The position numbers and the translations under genes were made by a program. From contig NZ_FMZZ01000009.1 in the NCBI RefSeq assembly GCF_900101685.1, positions 124,001 to 188,000 of the forward strand: a stretch of 64,000 nucleotides of DNA. The letters run 5' to 3'. This DNA is from Actinokineospora iranica (GTDB lineage Bacteria; Actinomycetota; Actinomycetes; Mycobacteriales; Pseudonocardiaceae). The notes beneath the pieces are model-generated. The model searched no databases. It worked only from the letters and a program-made list of their open reading frames with translations, and was not told where the DNA came from. This document shows, piece by piece, positions 26,337 to 34,081 of the stretch (position 1 is the first letter of the stretch; each line of letters opens with the position of its first letter).

Positions 26337-26621
26337 CTAGTCGAGCTTCTGCGCCCCCCGAGACCCCCGGTTCGCCGCGCGACGCTGCCACAGCATGACC
26401 AGAGCACCTACTATGCCCAGTGCCGCACCGGACAACGCCGTCCACAGCCAGATCGGCGGTGTCCTGTCGAAGCCGTAGCGGGCTATCAGCAGGACGATCG
26501 CCGCCAGGAACCAGACGCCGGTCCCGAGGTACACGATGGGCCCCAGCGCCAGCAGCCGCCGCGGGAGCGGGGGCACGGGGCGCAGGGGGGCCTTGGGGTG
26601 CTCTTCGGTCGGTCCCGCCAC
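26337..26621 (-). CDS. DUF2530 membrane protein
   Basis: The 94-residue protein has two membrane helices (about 27-48 and 57-79) after a Pro/Arg-rich N-terminus, with RRAANRGSRG at the end. It matches DUF2530, an actinobacterial family of unknown function (Rv0879c-like). The GTG at 26621 has TAGCCT (26629-26634 on the opposite strand) exactly seven nt upstream, so it is leaderless. It is divergent from the purine permease, with only 17 bp between the two start codons. Confidence 0.88.
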   Translation of the reverse strand: MAGPTEEHPKAPLRPVPPLPRRLLALGPIVYLGTGVWFLAAIVLLIARYGFDRTPPIWLWTALSGAALGIVGALVMLWQRRAANRGSRGAQKLD

Positions 26622-26638
26622 AACCGGGAGGCTACGGC

Positions 26639-28099
26639 ATGGCCACGGACACCCCGCCCCGCTCCGCGCTCGACCGGTTCTTCAGGATCAGCGAACGTGG
26701 CTCGACCCCGGCCAGGGAAGTGCGCGGCGGGCTCGTCACGTTCGTGACCATGGCCTACATCGTGGTGCTCAACCCGCTGATCATCGGCAGTGTCGCCGCG
26801 GACGACGCGGCGGCGCACCGCGACCTGTTCGGCGACATCCTGCCGGTCGACCAGGTCGCCGCGGTGACCGCGCTGGTGGCCGGGGTGATGACCATCCTGT
26901 TCGGGCTGGTCGCCAACTTCCCGTTCGCGCTGGCCACCGGGCTGGGCATCAACACGCTGGTGGCGGTCACCATCGCGCCGCAGATGACGTGGCCGGAAGC
27001 CATGGGGCTGGTGGTGGTCAACGGGGTCGTCGTGCTGCTGCTGGTCGTCACCGGGGTGCGGACCGCGGTGTTCAACGCCGTGCCCGGGCCGCTGAAGTCG
27101 GCGATCGCGGTGGGCATCGGGCTGTTCATCGCGCTGATCGGGCTGGTCGACGCGGGGTTCGTGCGGCGAATCCCGGACAGCGCGGGCACGACGGTGCCGG
27201 TGGGGCTGGGCATCAACGGGTCGATCGCGTCCTGGCCGACGCTGGTGTTCGTGGTCGGGCTGGTGCTGATGGGTGTCCTGATCGCGAAGCGGGTGCGCGG
27301 CGCGATCCTCATCGGCGTGCTCGCCGCGACGGCCCTGTCCCTCGTCGTCGAGGCCATCGCCAAGGTCGGGCCGTCGCGGGGGGTGAACCCGAAGGGCTGG
27401 AACCTGGGCTACCCGGCGCTGCCCGACGATGTCCTGTCGCTGCCGGACCTGTCGCTGGTCGGCGACATCTCCTTCGGCGCGTGGTGGCGGGTCCCGGCGA
27501 TCACCGCGGCGCTGCTCGTGTTCACCCTCGTGCTCACCGACTTCTTCGACACCATCGGCACGATGACCGGCCTGGGCAAGGAAGCGGGCCTGGCCGACGC
27601 GGACGGCCAGCTGCCCAACACCAGCAAGGCGCTGTTCGTCGACGGCGTCGGCGCGGTCGCGGGCGGCGCGGCGTCGTCGAGTTCCAACACGGTCTACATC
27701 GAGTCGGCCGCGGGCATCGCCGAGGGCGCGCGGACCGGGTTGGCCAATGTGGTCACCGGCGTGCTGTTCCTCGCCGCGATGTTCCTGACACCGCTCTACC
27801 GGGTCGTGCCGATCGAGGCAGCCGCACCCGCGCTGGTCGTGGTGGGCGCGATGATGATGGGCCAGATCCGGGAAATCGACTTCACCGACTTCACCGTCGC
27901 CCTGCCCGCGTTCCTCACCATCGTGGTCATGCCGTTCACCTACTCCATCGCCAACGGCATCGGCGCCGGGTTCATCAGCTACGTCCTGCTGCGCGCGGTC
28001 ACCGGCAAGGCCCGCGGCGTGCACCCGCTGCTGTGGGTGGTGGCCGCCGCGTTCGTCGTCTATTTCGCCATCGACCCGGTCAGGGCGGCGCTCGGATGA
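26639..28099 (+). CDS. NCS2/AzgA-type purine permease
   Basis: The 486-residue integral membrane protein has 12-14 helices and the AzgA-group signatures of hypoxanthine/guanine/adenine:proton symporters: FVTMAYIVVLNPLI, ATGLGINTLVAVT, TDFFDTIGTMTGLGKEAGL and SSSNTVYIESAAGI. The ATG at 26639 has a GGGAG ribosome site inside the 17-bp divergent gap. The long open frame upstream is antisense to DUF2530. Its stop overlaps the YunG-like gene (ATGA). It probably imports purine bases; the exact base cannot be told from sequence. Confidence 0.92.
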   Translation: MATDTPPRSALDRFFRISERGSTPAREVRGGLVTFVTMAYIVVLNPLIIGSVAADDAAAHRDLFGDILPVDQVAAVTALVAGVMTILFGLVANFPFALATGLGINTLVAVTIAPQMTWPEAMGLVVVNGVVVLLLVVTGVRTAVFNAVPGPLKSAIAVGIGLFIALIGLVDAGFVRRIPDSAGTTVPVGLGINGSIASWPTLVFVVGLVLMGVLIAKRVRGAILIGVLAATALSLVVEAIAKVGPSRGVNPKGWNLGYPALPDDVLSLPDLSLVGDISFGAWWRVPAITAALLVFTLVLTDFFDTIGTMTGLGKEAGLADADGQLPNTSKALFVDGVGAVAGGAASSSSNTVYIESAAGIAEGARTGLANVVTGVLFLAAMFLTPLYRVVPIEAAAPALVVVGAMMMGQIREIDFTDFTVALPAFLTIVVMPFTYSIANGIGAGFISYVLLRAVTGKARGVHPLLWVVAAAFVVYFAIDPVRAALG

Positions 28100-28488
28100 C
28101 CCCGCCCACCCTCGCCGCCATCGAAGCCGCGATCCGCGCCGGCTGGGGCCGCGACACCTGCGACCCCGACGACCTGGCCGACGGGCGCCCGAACAACCCC
28201 GCCCGCGGCCAGTGCGGTCCCACCGCGCTGGTCTTGCACGACCTGATCGGCGGCGACCTCGTGCTCGCCGAGGTCCGCGCTGGTGATGGGCTGGGCTGCC
28301 GGGTCGGGTACCACTGGTGGAACCGGGTCGGCGTGGTCGAGGTCGACCTGACCAGGGAGCAGTTCGCGGTGGACGAGGTGGTGGGGCCTGGCGAGGTCGT
28401 CGCCCGCCCGCCCGGCCCGCCCAAGCGCTGCCGGGAGCAGTACGAACTGCTGCGAGCGCGCGTGTTCGGGGCACTCGACGCGCTGTGA
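28096..28488 (+). CDS. YunG family protein
   Basis: The 130-residue cytoplasmic protein shows the YunG pattern: GQCGPTALVLHDLIGGDLVLAEV, then GYHWWNRVGVVEVDLTREQF, and REQYELLRARV near the C-terminus. The Cys and His positions suggest a papain-like or transglutaminase-like fold, but activity is unproven. In Bacillus yunG lies among purine catabolism genes, and here it is coupled by 4 bp to a purine permease, which hints at a purine-related role. That link is inferred from context. Confidence 0.82.
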   Translation: MTPPTLAAIEAAIRAGWGRDTCDPDDLADGRPNNPARGQCGPTALVLHDLIGGDLVLAEVRAGDGLGCRVGYHWWNRVGVVEVDLTREQFAVDEVVGPGEVVARPPGPPKRCREQYELLRARVFGALDAL

Positions 28489-28528
28489 GCTAGGACGTAA
28501 CGGGTAGTACACGGCCGTTTAGTGAGTT

Positions 28529-28539
28529 ATGCTAAGCAT
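28529..28539. promoter_or_regulatory. MarR operator overlapping a leaderless promoter
   Basis: The 11-bp palindrome ATGCT-A-AGCAT (28529-28539) overlaps the TATGCT -10 hexamer (28528-28533) that sits seven nt before the GTG start of the marR gene. A dimeric MarR bound here would block its own transcription and that of the downstream exporter. Confidence 0.55.
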
Positions 28540-28540
28540 T

Positions 28541-28996
28541 GTGTCGGAGGAGTCGGCCGAACGAGCGCTCACCAGCCGGTTGCGACTGGCCGTGGTGCGG
28601 CTCAACCGCAGGCTCCGCGCCCAGCGCGCGAGCGCAGAGACCTCCTCGGCCGCCCTGGTCACCCTGACCCAGCTTTCGGCGATGTCGTGCCTGCACAAGT
28701 GCGGCCCGCTCTCGCCGGGGGAACTCGCCGCGAAGGAAGGCGTGCAGCCGCCCTCGATGACCCGGGTGATCGCGGCCCTGGAAGACGCGGGCTATCTCAC
28801 CCGCTCCCCGCACCCGCGGGACGGGCGGCAGGCGATCGTGGCGCTGACCGAGGCGGGCACCGCCTACATCCAGGCGGACATCTCCGCGCGCGAAGCGTGG
28901 CTGGACCGACGATTGGCCGAACTCGACGACGGTGAGCGAGCGATCCTCGCCCAAGCCGCCGAGATCATCGACAGGATGGCGGGGAATCAGAACTAG
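28541..28996 (+). CDS. MarR family transcriptional regulator
   Basis: The 151-residue protein is a winged-helix MarR regulator. Helix-turn-helix GPLSPGELAAKEGVQPPSMTRVI is at about residues 54-76, followed by the wing with DGRQAIVALTEAG. N- and C-terminal helices provide dimerisation. It probably represses itself and the exporter gene whose GTG overlaps its stop codon by one base. The GTG at 28541 is preferred over the ATG at 28529 because the -10 hexamer TATGCT places the transcript start there. The position matches Rv0880. The ligand is unknown. Confidence 0.9.
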   Translation: MSEESAERALTSRLRLAVVRLNRRLRAQRASAETSSAALVTLTQLSAMSCLHKCGPLSPGELAAKEGVQPPSMTRVIAALEDAGYLTRSPHPRDGRQAIVALTEAGTAYIQADISAREAWLDRRLAELDDGERAILAQAAEIIDRMAGNQN

Positions 28997-30366
28997 TGCG
29001 AGCCTATGCGGACGGTACCCGAGAGCGGCACAACTCTTCCCCGCCACCGCATAGGCCGATCGCGGCCACATCGTCCACTTCGGACACGCAGCGGCCGGGG
29101 ATGTTCTCCTCGCTGCGAATCCGCAACTACCGCATGTTCGCCGCGGGCAGTGTGGTGTCCAATGTGGGCACCTGGATGCAGCGCATCGCCCAGGACTGGC
29201 TGGTGCTGGTGCTCACCGACAACGACCCGGTCGCGCTCGGCGTCGCCGCGGCGCTGCAATTCCTGCCCACACTGATGTTCTCGCTGTGGGCTGGCGTGCT
29301 CGCCGACCGGCTCGACAAGCGCAAACTCCTGATCGGCGTGCAGATCGGCCTCGCGTCGTGCGCCCTCGTGCTCGGTCTCCTCGATGTCACCGGCTTGGTC
29401 GAGGTGTGGCACGTGTACCTGCTGTGCTTCGTCCTCGGCTCGTTCTCCGCGGTCGAAGTGCCGGTGCGCCAGTCGTTCGTCGCCGAGATCGTCGGCCGCG
29501 CCCAGGTAGCCAACGCGGTCGCCCTGAACTCCACCAGCTTCAACCTCGCCCGCGTCGTCGGCCCGGCCATCGCGGGCGGCCTGATCATCCTCATCGGCAC
29601 CGGCTGGCTGTTCCTGGCCAACGCCCTGTTCACCGTCGCCGTCATCATCGCCCTGTGGCGAATGGACCCGAGGAAACTGATCCGCGGCAAGAAACTGGCC
29701 CGCAGCAAGGGCCAACTCCGCGAGGGCCTGCGCTACGTCCGCCACCGCCCCGACATCCTGTCGGTCCTGGTGCTCGTGTTCTTCGTCAGCACCTTCGGCA
29801 TGACCTTCTTCGTCACCCTCGCCGTCGCCGCCGCAACCGTCTTCCACCGCGACGCGGACGGTTACGGCCTGCTCACCACCACCCTGGCCGCGGGCACCCT
29901 CACCGGAGCCCTCTGGGCAGCCCGACGCAGCGGCAGAGGCACCCCCCGCACCCGCCTCCTCCTAGGCGCCGCGTTCAGCTTCGGAGTCCTGGAAATCCTC
30001 GTCGGCTTCATGCCCACCTACACCACGTTCGCCCTGGCCCTGATCCCCGTCGGCTTCAGCGTGATGACCTTCATGACCACCGCGAACGCCACCGTGCAAC
30101 TAGCCGTAGCCCCAGAAATGCGTGGCCGGGTGATGGGCCTCTACATGCTCGTCTTCCTGGGCGGCAACCCCATCGGAGCCCCCATGACCGGCTGGATGGC
30201 CCACCAATGGGGCGGCCGTTCCCCCTTCATCATCGGCGGCGCCATCGCGGCCATGGCAGCGGTGACCTGCGGCCTGGTCCTCATCCAACGAGGCGGAGTG
30301 GACCACCCGGCAACCCACTGGGGCAGGCTCCTGACCAGGCGCAGGAAAACCCCCGTATCCCGCTAA
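28996..30366 (+). CDS. MFS exporter, EntS-like (MFS_3 type)
   Basis: The 456-residue, 12-helix major facilitator protein has typical motif A sequence (GVLADRLDKRKLLIG) and VEVPVRQSFVAEIVG and ARVVGPAIAGG motifs of the EntS/enterobactin-exporter-like group. The first about 35 residues are Ser/Pro-rich and may be disordered. It overlaps marR by one base and is probably its main target. A drug, siderophore or metabolite export role is inferred from the family. After its end comes a 530-bp gene-free region with repeats and an iron-box promoter. Confidence 0.88.
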   Translation: MRAYADGTRERHNSSPPPHRPIAATSSTSDTQRPGMFSSLRIRNYRMFAAGSVVSNVGTWMQRIAQDWLVLVLTDNDPVALGVAAALQFLPTLMFSLWAGVLADRLDKRKLLIGVQIGLASCALVLGLLDVTGLVEVWHVYLLCFVLGSFSAVEVPVRQSFVAEIVGRAQVANAVALNSTSFNLARVVGPAIAGGLIILIGTGWLFLANALFTVAVIIALWRMDPRKLIRGKKLARSKGQLREGLRYVRHRPDILSVLVLVFFVSTFGMTFFVTLAVAAATVFHRDADGYGLLTTTLAAGTLTGALWAARRSGRGTPRTRLLLGAAFSFGVLEILVGFMPTYTTFALALIPVGFSVMTFMTTANATVQLAVAPEMRGRVMGLYMLVFLGGNPIGAPMTGWMAHQWGGRSPFIIGGAIAAMAAVTCGLVLIQRGGVDHPATHWGRLLTRRRKTPVSR

Positions 30367-30517
30367 CCCGCGAACCTCCACGCCCCAGCCCCTCGGTCAC
30401 CGCCAAGACAGACCGGTCGACAGAGCGAACCTGCCAAAGCCAACAAGCCCAACACCCCCGTTGCTCAGGCCTCGCAGGCCGTCCCGCCCCCACAAGCCGT
30501 ACTCGACCTGCCAGTTC

Positions 30518-30598
30518 CTCGATGGGGGGAGCCAGGAGCACACCCGCCCTCCTGCCAACAGCACCCGGCCTTGCCAGGTGCTCGATGGGGTGGAGTGG
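30518..30598. repeat. Dispersed CTCGATGGGGT repeats, third locus
   Basis: Two direct copies occur: CTCGATGGGG at 30518-30527 and a full-length copy, beginning CAGGTGCTCGATGGGGT and continuing GGAGTGG, at 30575-30598. The latter shares at least 17 identical bases with 26185-26201 and matches the outer arm of the palindrome at 18316. Confidence 0.85.
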
Positions 30599-30616
30599 GG
30601 CTCAAAAGAAGAGCAC

Positions 30617-30654
30617 CGCGAAACCTGTGGACAACTCCGCGAGCCTGTGGACAA
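30617..30654. repeat. Paired DnaA-box-like 9-mers within a 20-bp shared repeat
   Basis: TGTGGACAA occurs at 30626-30634 and 30646-30654, 20 bp apart; its complement TTGTCCACA is the Streptomyces DnaA-box consensus. The surrounding CGCGAAACCTGTGGACAACT (30617-30636) is found exactly, in inverted orientation, at 43467-43486. Confidence 0.6.
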
Positions 30655-30730
30655 CCAAGCGCGCCGAGCGAGAAGCTGGGCCAAACGGGTGTATGGAGAC
30701 CGTCTTCACGGAACATTGAGGCGCACCCTC

Positions 30731-30762
30731 TTGCGTGGACCAGAGAGGTAAGGCTAACCTAA
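30731..30762 (+). promoter_or_regulatory. Promoter with IdeR/DtxR iron box
   Basis: The 19-mer ending GGTAAGGCTAACCTAA (30744-30762) matches the IdeR/DtxR consensus TTAGGTTAGGCTAACCTAA at 17 of 19 positions if W (A or T) is allowed, 16 strictly. It overlaps a sigma-70-type promoter: TTGCGT (30731-30736), 18-nt spacer, TAACCT (30755-30760). No gene follows; a terminator begins 43 nt later. Confidence 0.75.
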
Positions 30763-30767
30763 GTCTC

Positions 30768-30845
30768 GTCGCTTCGTGGTGGGAGCGGCAGTCAGTTCGG
30801 GAACAGCGAGACCCCCGCGCCAAGCGTCCGGCGCGGGGGTCTCGC
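30768..30845 (+). ncRNA. Candidate iron-regulated small RNA (about 75-80 nt)
   Basis: Transcription from the iron-box promoter would start near 30767 and end at the perfect 16-bp terminator hairpin at 30806-30845. This gives a short transcript with no open reading frame behind a ribosome site. It converges on the 3' end of sodA. The existence of the RNA is an inference from promoter plus terminator. Confidence 0.4.
30806..30845. terminator. Perfect 16-bp GC-rich terminator hairpin
   Basis: GCGAGACCCCCGCGCC (30806-30821) pairs without mismatch with GGCGCGGGGGTCTCGC (30830-30845) over an 8-nt loop, followed on + by CGTTT-type sequence. It lies 53 nt beyond the sodA stop and can end sodA transcripts on the minus strand and the iron-box transcript on the plus strand. 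Confidence 0.85.
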
Positions 30846-30898
30846 GTTTCACACGGCGGTTTCAACTTGTCGGAGCATCCGCCGCCGGGCTCAGGGGG

Positions 30899-31534
30899 TT
30901 ACGCGGCGGGGGCCGGGGGACGTAGGCCGTTGGTCCCCGCGCGGGCGGCGTCGAAGCGGGCGGTGACGTCGGCCCAGTTGACGATGTTCCAGAGTTTCTC
31001 GATGTAGTCGGTCTTCACGTTCTTGTACTGCAGGTAGTACGCGTGTTCCCAGGTGTCGAACACCAGCAGCGGCGTGGTGGCGATCGACAGGTTCGAGTGG
31101 TGGTCCTTGAGTTGCTGGGTGATCAGCCGCTCGCCGATCGGGTCCCAGGCCAGCACGCCCCAGCCGGAGCCCTGGATGGTGCCGGAGACCGCGTTGAGCT
31201 GGGCGCGGAGGTTGTCGAATGAGCCGAAGTGCTCGTCGATGGCCGCGGCGAGTTCGCCGGTGGGCTTGTCGCCGCCGTCGGGGCTGAGGTTCTTCCACCA
31301 CTGGTTGTGCAGGGTGTGCCCGGCGAGGTTGAACGCCAGGGTGGTCTCGAGGCCGACGATCGCGCCGAAATCGCCCTTGTCGCGGGCGGCGGCGATCTTC
31401 TCCAGGGTGTCGTTGGTGCCCTTGACGTATGCGGCGTGGTGCTTGCTGTGGTGGAGTTCGTTGATGTCGCCGATGATCACCGGCTCGAGTTGCCCGTAGT
31501 CGTAGTCCAGGTCGGGCAGGGCGTAGGGCGCCAC
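30899..31534 (-). CDS. sodA: Superoxide dismutase, Fe/Mn family
   Basis: The 211-residue enzyme dismutates superoxide to oxygen and hydrogen peroxide in the cytoplasm. Metal ligands fall at the expected places: His28 (ELHHSKHH), His76 ([10 protein letters not shown]), Asp160 and His164 ([10 protein letters not shown]). The DHHSN segment resembles mycobacterial iron-type SodA, so iron is the likelier metal; this cannot be settled from sequence. The GTG at 31534 has AGGAGA six nt upstream. The promoter has a Nur-like box and a 7-bp inverted repeat, suggesting nickel-linked repression as for Streptomyces sodF. An iron-box transcript converges on its 3' end. Confidence 0.94.
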   Translation of the reverse strand: MAPYALPDLDYDYGQLEPVIIGDINELHHSKHHAAYVKGTNDTLEKIAAARDKGDFGAIVGLETTLAFNLAGHTLHNQWWKNLSPDGGDKPTGELAAAIDEHFGSFDNLRAQLNAVSGTIQGSGWGVLAWDPIGERLITQQLKDHHSNLSIATTPLLVFDTWEHAYYLQYKNVKTDYIEKLWNIVNWADVTARFDAARAGTNGLRPPAPAA

Positions 31535-31549
31535 GGGGGGTCTCCTTGT

Positions 31550-31581
31550 TGCCAGTCGGTACTAATTGCAACATACTGGCA
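31550..31581 (-). promoter_or_regulatory. sodA operator region with Nur-like box
   Basis: On the minus strand TGCCA-GTATG-TTGCAA (31581-31566) matches the Streptomyces Nur consensus tGCaa-N5-ttGCaa at ten of eleven positions. Overlapping it, TGCCAGT (31550-31556) and ACTGGCA (31575-31581) form a perfect 7-bp inverted repeat around a TAGTAC -10-like hexamer. Confidence 0.55.
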
Positions 31582-31587
31582 GAAGGC

Positions 31588-33087
31588 TCAGGGGTCGACC
31601 GGCCAGGTGTGCACCGGCTCGCCGGCGGCACTGAGGCGGACGTAGCGGCGCAGCATCCCGACCAGTGCCGCGTCCCGGGTCAGTCCGCGCGTCTCCAGCA
31701 GCGCCACGGTCTCGCGCTGCCAGGACGAGCCGGTGCGCCGGGCCAGGCAGCGGCGCTCGATGACCCCCAGGTACCGCTCCCGGCAGGCGTCGGAGACCCC
31801 GCAGTCCTTGAGGCCCTGGTGCGCCATCGGCAGGAGCTTGCGCAGTACCAACTCGTCCGGCGGCACCCAGCCGATGCCCGGCCAGTACAGCTGCGCGTCG
31901 AAGCCGTGCCGGGCGCCCGCGTGCAGGTTTTCCTCGGCCGCCTGAAACGACATCTGCGTCCACAGTGGACGATCATCGCCAATGAGCGCGCGCTGGGCGC
32001 CGTAGAAGAAGGCCGCGTTGGCGATGAGGTCGACCACGGTCGGTCCCGAGGGCAGCACCCGATTTTCCACCCGCAGGTGCGGCACGTCATCGGTCACGTC
32101 GTAAACCGGCCGGTTCCACCGCCAGATCGTGCCGTTGTGCAGCCGCAGCTCAGCCAACTTGGGCGCCCGTCCCGAATCCAGCGCCTCGAACGGGTCCTCG
32201 TCGTCCATCTCGGGCAGCAGCCCGGGAAAGTAGCGCACGTTTTCCTCGAACAGGTCGAAGATCGAGGTGATCCACCGCTCCCCGAACCACACTCTGGGCC
32301 GCACACCCTGGTTCTTGAGCTCGTCGGGCCGGGTGTCGGTGGATTGCAGGAACAGCGGAATCCGCGTCTCGTGCCACAACGCTTTGCTCAGCAGGAAAGG
32401 CGAGTTCGCCGCGATCGCCACCTGCACGCCAGCCAGGCACTGCGCCGCGTTCCAGTTGGCCGCGAACGACTCCGGCGCCACCTGCAGGTGCAGCTGGGTC
32501 GACGTGCACGCCGACTCGGCGAGAATGGTGTCCTGCATGACGCGCAGCCGCTCCGGGCGCTGCCCGGGCATCGGCGAGCCCTCCATGCGCAGCATCAGCT
32601 CCTCGCCGCGGGCGGCGAAGATCTCGTCGTTGAGCGCGCGGAACCGGGGGCTGTGCGAGAGCCACTTGGCGTCGAAGTGCTCGCGGCGCAGCGTCGGCAG
32701 GGTGCCGATCATGACCAGGGACGCGCCAGCGTCCTGGGCTTTGGCCGCCGCGCCTGCCAGTGAGAGCCGCAGCTCGGCCTCCAGTTCGGCGGACTGCTCG
32801 CCGTGCAGCGGCCGGTGGCGGGCGTTGAGTTCGAGGTTGTGCTGGCCCAATTCGACCGTGTAGCAGGGGTCATCGATCTTTTCCAGGACCGTTCGGTTGA
32901 GCATCGCGGGCTGGAGGGCGTCGTCGACGAGGTTCAGTTCGATTTCCACGCCCATCCGCGGCGGCGAGTCGGCGAACCCGCCCTCGGCGAGCATCCGCTC
33001 CAGGGCGTCGAGGCACCGCTGCACTTTATGCCGGTAACGCTGTCGGTCTTCTCGGCTGAAAGCGTTGGTCGATACGTCCTGCCCCAT
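31588..33087 (-). CDS. Glutamate-cysteine ligase family (GCS2-like carboxylate-amine ligase)
   Basis: This 499-residue enzyme is related to GCS2 glutamate-cysteine ligases. It has GVEIELNLVDD (metal/substrate acid cluster), ELGQHNLELNA, CTSTQLHLQV, RPRVWFGERW and RLHNGTIWRWNRP motifs. The family joins an amino acid through its carboxylate using ATP. In actinobacteria the paralogues include EgtA and uncharacterised ligases, so the product is uncertain. The length is about 60-100 residues above YbdK. The ATG at 33087 lies after GGAGG-type sequence (GGGAGGCGGC). It stands between sodA and trmH on the opposite strand from trmH, with a 175-bp divergent region. Confidence 0.82.
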   Translation of the reverse strand: MGQDVSTNAFSREDRQRYRHKVQRCLDALERMLAEGGFADSPPRMGVEIELNLVDDALQPAMLNRTVLEKIDDPCYTVELGQHNLELNARHRPLHGEQSAELEAELRLSLAGAAAKAQDAGASLVMIGTLPTLRREHFDAKWLSHSPRFRALNDEIFAARGEELMLRMEGSPMPGQRPERLRVMQDTILAESACTSTQLHLQVAPESFAANWNAAQCLAGVQVAIAANSPFLLSKALWHETRIPLFLQSTDTRPDELKNQGVRPRVWFGERWITSIFDLFEENVRYFPGLLPEMDDEDPFEALDSGRAPKLAELRLHNGTIWRWNRPVYDVTDDVPHLRVENRVLPSGPTVVDLIANAAFFYGAQRALIGDDRPLWTQMSFQAAEENLHAGARHGFDAQLYWPGIGWVPPDELVLRKLLPMAHQGLKDCGVSDACRERYLGVIERRCLARRTGSSWQRETVALLETRGLTRDAALVGMLRRYVRLSAAGEPVHTWPVDP

Positions 33088-33262
33088 GCCGCCTCCCGTC
33101 TGCAGGTTCGCGGCCCGGCACGTGCCCGGGACGCCAAGATTTTCACAGTGATCACCCCCGGGCTAGCGGCCAAATTGGTGCAGTGCGTTATCTGTATGTA
33201 ACACAGAGCAAGCAAGACGCGATCCGGATTCACCGCCGGGACCGACATGGGAGACTGCCCCT

Positions 33263-34081
33263 GTGGCGCAGGTGATCGAGGTGAGCGACCCGGGGGACCC
33301 TCGGCTCGCTGATTTCCGCGACCTGTCGACGGCCGACCGGCGACCGGACCGGCCGGGCGGGCGCGGTCTGGTGATCGCCGAGGGCGTCGTCGTGGTGCGG
33401 CGGCTGCTCGCCTCGCCCTACCCGGTGCGCGCGCTGCTCGGTGTGCGGCGCCGGATCGAGGCCATGGCCGAGGACCTCGACGGCATCGACGCGCCCGCCT
33501 ACGTCGCCACCGCCGAGGTGATGGCCGAGACGGTCGGCTTCCATCTGAACCGTGGTGTCCTGGCCTCGGCCGACCGCGCGCCCGCACCCGACCCCCTTGA
33601 GCTTGTCGAGCGCGCCCGCACGGTGGCCGTGCTCGAAGGCGTCGGCGACCACGAGAACCTCGGCGCGCTGTTCCGCAACGCCGCCGCCCTCGGCGTCGAC
33701 GCCGTGCTGCTCGCCCCCGGGTGCAGCGACCCGCTGTACCGGCGCAGCGTCCGGGTGTCGATGGGGCACGTCCTCGCGGTGCCCTTCGCGCCGATCGAGC
33801 CGTGGCCGGACGGGGTGAAGTGGCTGCGCGACAGCGGGTTCCGGGTGCTCGCGCTCACCCCGCGGGCGGATTCGGTACCGCTGTCCGATGCGGTCGGCCC
33901 AGGCGAACGGGTGGCGGTCCTGCTCGGCTCGGAGGGCCCGGGACTGACCGACGCCGCGATCGACGCGGCCGACGCCGCGGTCAGGATCCCGATGGCGGGC
34001 GGCGTCGACTCCCTCAACGTGGCCACCGCCGCCGCGGTCGCCTTCTACGCGCTCAACGCATCCAGCGAAGGGGGTAGCTGA
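33263..34081 (+). CDS. TrmH/SpoU family 2'-O-ribose RNA methyltransferase
   Basis: The 272-residue SPOUT methyltransferase has an N-terminal substrate-binding domain (ADRRPDRPGGRGLVIAEGVVVVRRLL). The C-terminal knot domain carries all three motifs: EGVGDHENLGALFRNAAALG, VLLGSEGPGLTDAAI and IPMAGGVDSLNVATAAAV. It methylates rRNA or tRNA ribose; the target is not evident. The position matches Rv0881. The GTG at 33263 follows a GGGAGA site. It overlaps the DUF2537 start by one base (TGATG), so the two are coupled. Confidence 0.92.
   Translation: MAQVIEVSDPGDPRLADFRDLSTADRRPDRPGGRGLVIAEGVVVVRRLLASPYPVRALLGVRRRIEAMAEDLDGIDAPAYVATAEVMAETVGFHLNRGVLASADRAPAPDPLELVERARTVAVLEGVGDHENLGALFRNAAALGVDAVLLAPGCSDPLYRRSVRVSMGHVLAVPFAPIEPWPDGVKWLRDSGFRVLALTPRADSVPLSDAVGPGERVAVLLGSEGPGLTDAAIDAADAAVRIPMAGGVDSLNVATAAAVAFYALNASSEGGS

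Larger units (their letters stand above)
30367..30898. other. Gene-free 532-bp region with repeats, iron box and terminator
   Basis: No convincing coding sequence lies here. In order it holds CTCGATGGGG (30518-30527), CAGGTGCTCGATGGGGTGGAGTGG in the repeat family (30575-30598), two TGTGGACAA 9-mers (30626-30634 and 30646-30654), a promoter with an IdeR/DtxR box (30731-30762) and a strong terminator (30806-30845). The sites are listed separately. Confidence 0.8.

Noticed and set aside
26486-28474. Minus-strand 662-residue frame
   Set aside because: It is antisense to the purine permease and is extremely Arg/His/Asp-rich.
30616-30660. A replication origin, because of DnaA-box-like sites
   Set aside because: Only two boxes are present, and there is no dnaA, dnaN, AT-rich unwinding region or box cluster.
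30735-31007. 90-residue frame downstream of the iron box
   Set aside because: It has no ribosome site, runs through the terminator hairpin and into sodA antisense, and its composition is not protein-like.
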